From assembly GCA_022428185.1 (NCBI GenBank), contig JAKMCZ010000020.1, positions 1 to 7,240 on the forward strand: a stretch of DNA of 7,240 nt, written 5' to 3'. This DNA is from Alphaproteobacteria bacterium. Its GTDB lineage: Bacteria; Pseudomonadota; Alphaproteobacteria; RS24. Within the stretch, counting starts at the first letter, position 1; each line of letters begins with the position of its first letter. The notes under the pieces were generated by a model. The model saw only the letters and a list, made by a program, of their open reading frames with translations. It searched no databases and had not been told where the DNA came from. Shown in pieces: positions 6,397 to 7,240 of this stretch. Both the position numbers and the translations under genes were made by a program.

Positions 6397-6404
6397 CAGA
6401 TGTC

Positions 6405-6686
6405 ATGGTTTCTATGGTAGACCAGATGGTAGACCAAAATGCGACATACCTAACTAGGCGTCGGGGTGTGCATTACTACTATACGCGGCGTATTCCGAAG
6501 GAACTTCAAAAGCGACTGGGCAAAGAGCGAATTGTCGTTTCGCTTAAGACGAAGTCGCGTCGCAAGGCAATCGCTTCAGCAATTGTTTTAGTGTCTCAAT
6601 ACGCGGCATCATCGGCCAGGTACATCAAGCAGTTTGCTTCTTCCAGAACGGTTTTAAGTGCGTCCTTTGACTCCCCGGAAAGCTGA
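6405..6686 (+). pseudogene. truncated tyrosine-recombinase integrase (N-terminal stub)
   Basis: The first about 65 residues look like the N-terminus of a phage or island tyrosine integrase: YLTRRRGVHYYYTRRIPKEL (15-34), RLGKERIVVSLKTKSRRKAI (37-56). This pattern is the DUF6538-type N-terminal region found in many alphaproteobacterial integrases. Full-length members are roughly 350-450 residues; here the core-binding and catalytic domains, with the R-H-R-Y residues, are missing. From about residue 66 the frame is only antisense to the tail of the opposite GST-family gene and ends by chance at 6686 (93 codons). The start has a strong GAGGAG site. Residues 4-7 and 8-11 are a tandem MVDQ repeat encoded by exact DNA repeats. 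The stub lies directly after tRNA-Leu and reads away from it, the standard layout of an integrated element. It cannot be an active recombinase; a surviving DNA-binding peptide is conceivable but unsupported. Confidence 0.8.
6414..6436 (+). repeat. tandem direct repeat at integrase start
   Basis: ATGGTAGACCA occurs twice exactly (6414-6424 and 6426-6436) with a 12-bp period, in frame, coding MVDQ twice. It may be a small slippage duplication or paired binding sites for the integrase or a regulator. Confidence 0.7.
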
Positions 6687-7240
6687 GCGTAGCGTTTTCG
6701 CAGCGCGGGCAAACAAGTTGCATGGCGATCGTGGGAATTGCGTGTGAACTCAGTACCGTCGATATCAAAGGAAAATACATCCTCGCCATTGGCGAGAGCT
6801 GTTTCATTGGCAAGCAATAACGGCAAATGGTATTTCCCGCTAAGTTTTAGTATTTCTGCTATCGGTGACGCCAAGAGTTTTTCCGTATCGGTACTGAGAG
6901 GCTCCCATTTTCCCTCCACACCACTCAGATCGTCAATCATGCTTACCCAGCGCGTCGTGAATCTGTATCTCTCATACATAAATGAAGAAGCCGAGAGATC
7001 CTGTATTACTTGAGAGAGGATCCCGTAAATCGCAATCTCGGCACGCGACGGGCGCGAACCAAAGAAGAATAGTCTGTTGGATACGGCCTTTTCCATAATG
7101 CCCAAAAACGCTTGCAGACTGGCGTCGAGTAGCTCGTCATAATCGGGACTGCCACAAAGCAGTTTTAAGCCTTTCATTTGACGACTGGCCCAAAATTCAC
7201 TCTGAGCCGCAAAATCATCATCGAGGACATTGCCCTGCAG
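6596..7240 (-). CDS. GST-family protein, C-terminal part (runs off right edge)
   Basis: The frame is open from the right edge to the stop at 6596-6598, giving 214 residues of the C-terminal part. An ATG exists at 7177, but 21 in-frame codons before it (with DDDFAAQSEFWASRQ) also look coding, so the true start is outside. The signature RLFFFGSRPSRAEIAIYGIL (residues 56-75 of the visible part), then RWVSMIDDLSG (97-107) and HLPLLLANETALANGE (138-153), matches GST-family proteins with an all-helical C-terminal domain and an added tail after it; the expected N-terminal thioredoxin-like domain is beyond the window. Function is unknown. It is a different subfamily from the GST at 3523-4200. It converges on the integrase stub with overlapping frames, and its last few residues (ADDAAY) appear to run past where I recall relatives ending, so the stop may be supplied by the junction. 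Base use looks more AT-rich than in the core genes. Confidence 0.75.
   Translation of the reverse strand: MQGNVLDDDFAAQSEFWASRQMKGLKLLCGSPDYDELLDASLQAFLGIMEKAVSNRLFFFGSRPSRAEIAIYGILSQVIQDLSASSFMYERYRFTTRWVSMIDDLSGVEGKWEPLSTDTEKLLASPIAEILKLSGKYHLPLLLANETALANGEDVFSFDIDGTEFTRNSHDRHATCLPALRKRYAQLSGESKDALKTVLEEANCLMYLADDAAY

Noticed and set aside
6400..6420. Six-codon reading frame (MSWFLW) just before the integrase start, as a leader peptide
   Set aside because: Too short to judge, only 4 nt from the Shine-Dalgarno sequence and out of frame; likely chance.
6329..7240. Second copy of the tRNA-Leu 3' end (opposite attachment site)
   Set aside because: Only short matches such as CTGGGCA at about 6518 were found, without the T-arm sequence, so no second attachment site is supported in the window.
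1..7240. CRISPR array, complete insertion sequence, toxin-antitoxin or defence operon
   Set aside because: No regularly spaced repeats, no transposase, and no paired small genes with recognisable domains were seen on either strand.

Overview
The window looks like chromosomal DNA of an alphaproteobacterium of moderate GC. I infer this from the gene set: a bacterial homologue of mitochondrial ABHD10, an NDUFA9-type complex I-associated SDR, queG behind a GST, uppP divergent from that cluster, and a GT4 glycosyltransferase with alphaproteobacterial-looking sequence. I cannot name a genus.

Layout, left to right: (1) the N-terminal half of a GT4 glycosyltransferase on the minus strand, running off the left edge; (2) divergent from it, an ABHD10-like alpha/beta hydrolase on the plus strand; (3) a tight minus-strand cluster read as GST -> queG -> atypical SDR, with 1 nt between GST stop and queG start and an ATGA overlap between queG and the SDR; (4) divergent uppP on the plus strand; (5) convergent with uppP, an NDUFA9-like SDR on the minus strand with a good promoter; (6) a plus-strand tRNA-Leu(CAG) with its own promoter; (7) 76 nt after the tRNA, the N-terminal stub of a tyrosine integrase; (8) pointing back at the stub, the C-terminal part of a second, unrelated GST-family protein on the minus strand, running off the right edge.

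Items 1-6 are ordinary housekeeping and envelope functions: surface glycan assembly, undecaprenyl carrier recycling, queuosine tRNA modification, thioester/ester hydrolysis, thiol transfer and respiratory complex I support. Items 6-8 are the accessory part. They show the classical geometry of an island or prophage integrated at a tRNA 3' end, but the integrase is cut after about 65 residues and joined to the tail of the GST-family gene. I read this as the scar of a mobile element that was lost or rearranged. The DNA right of the junction looks more AT-rich than the core genes.

I found no CRISPR array, no complete insertion sequence, no toxin-antitoxin pair and no recognisable new defence or metabolic system. 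The observations most worth checking are the integrase/GST junction at about 6590-6616, small repeat and hairpin elements around the integrase start, and the compact divergent GST/uppP promoter region, where both genes may make leaderless mRNAs.
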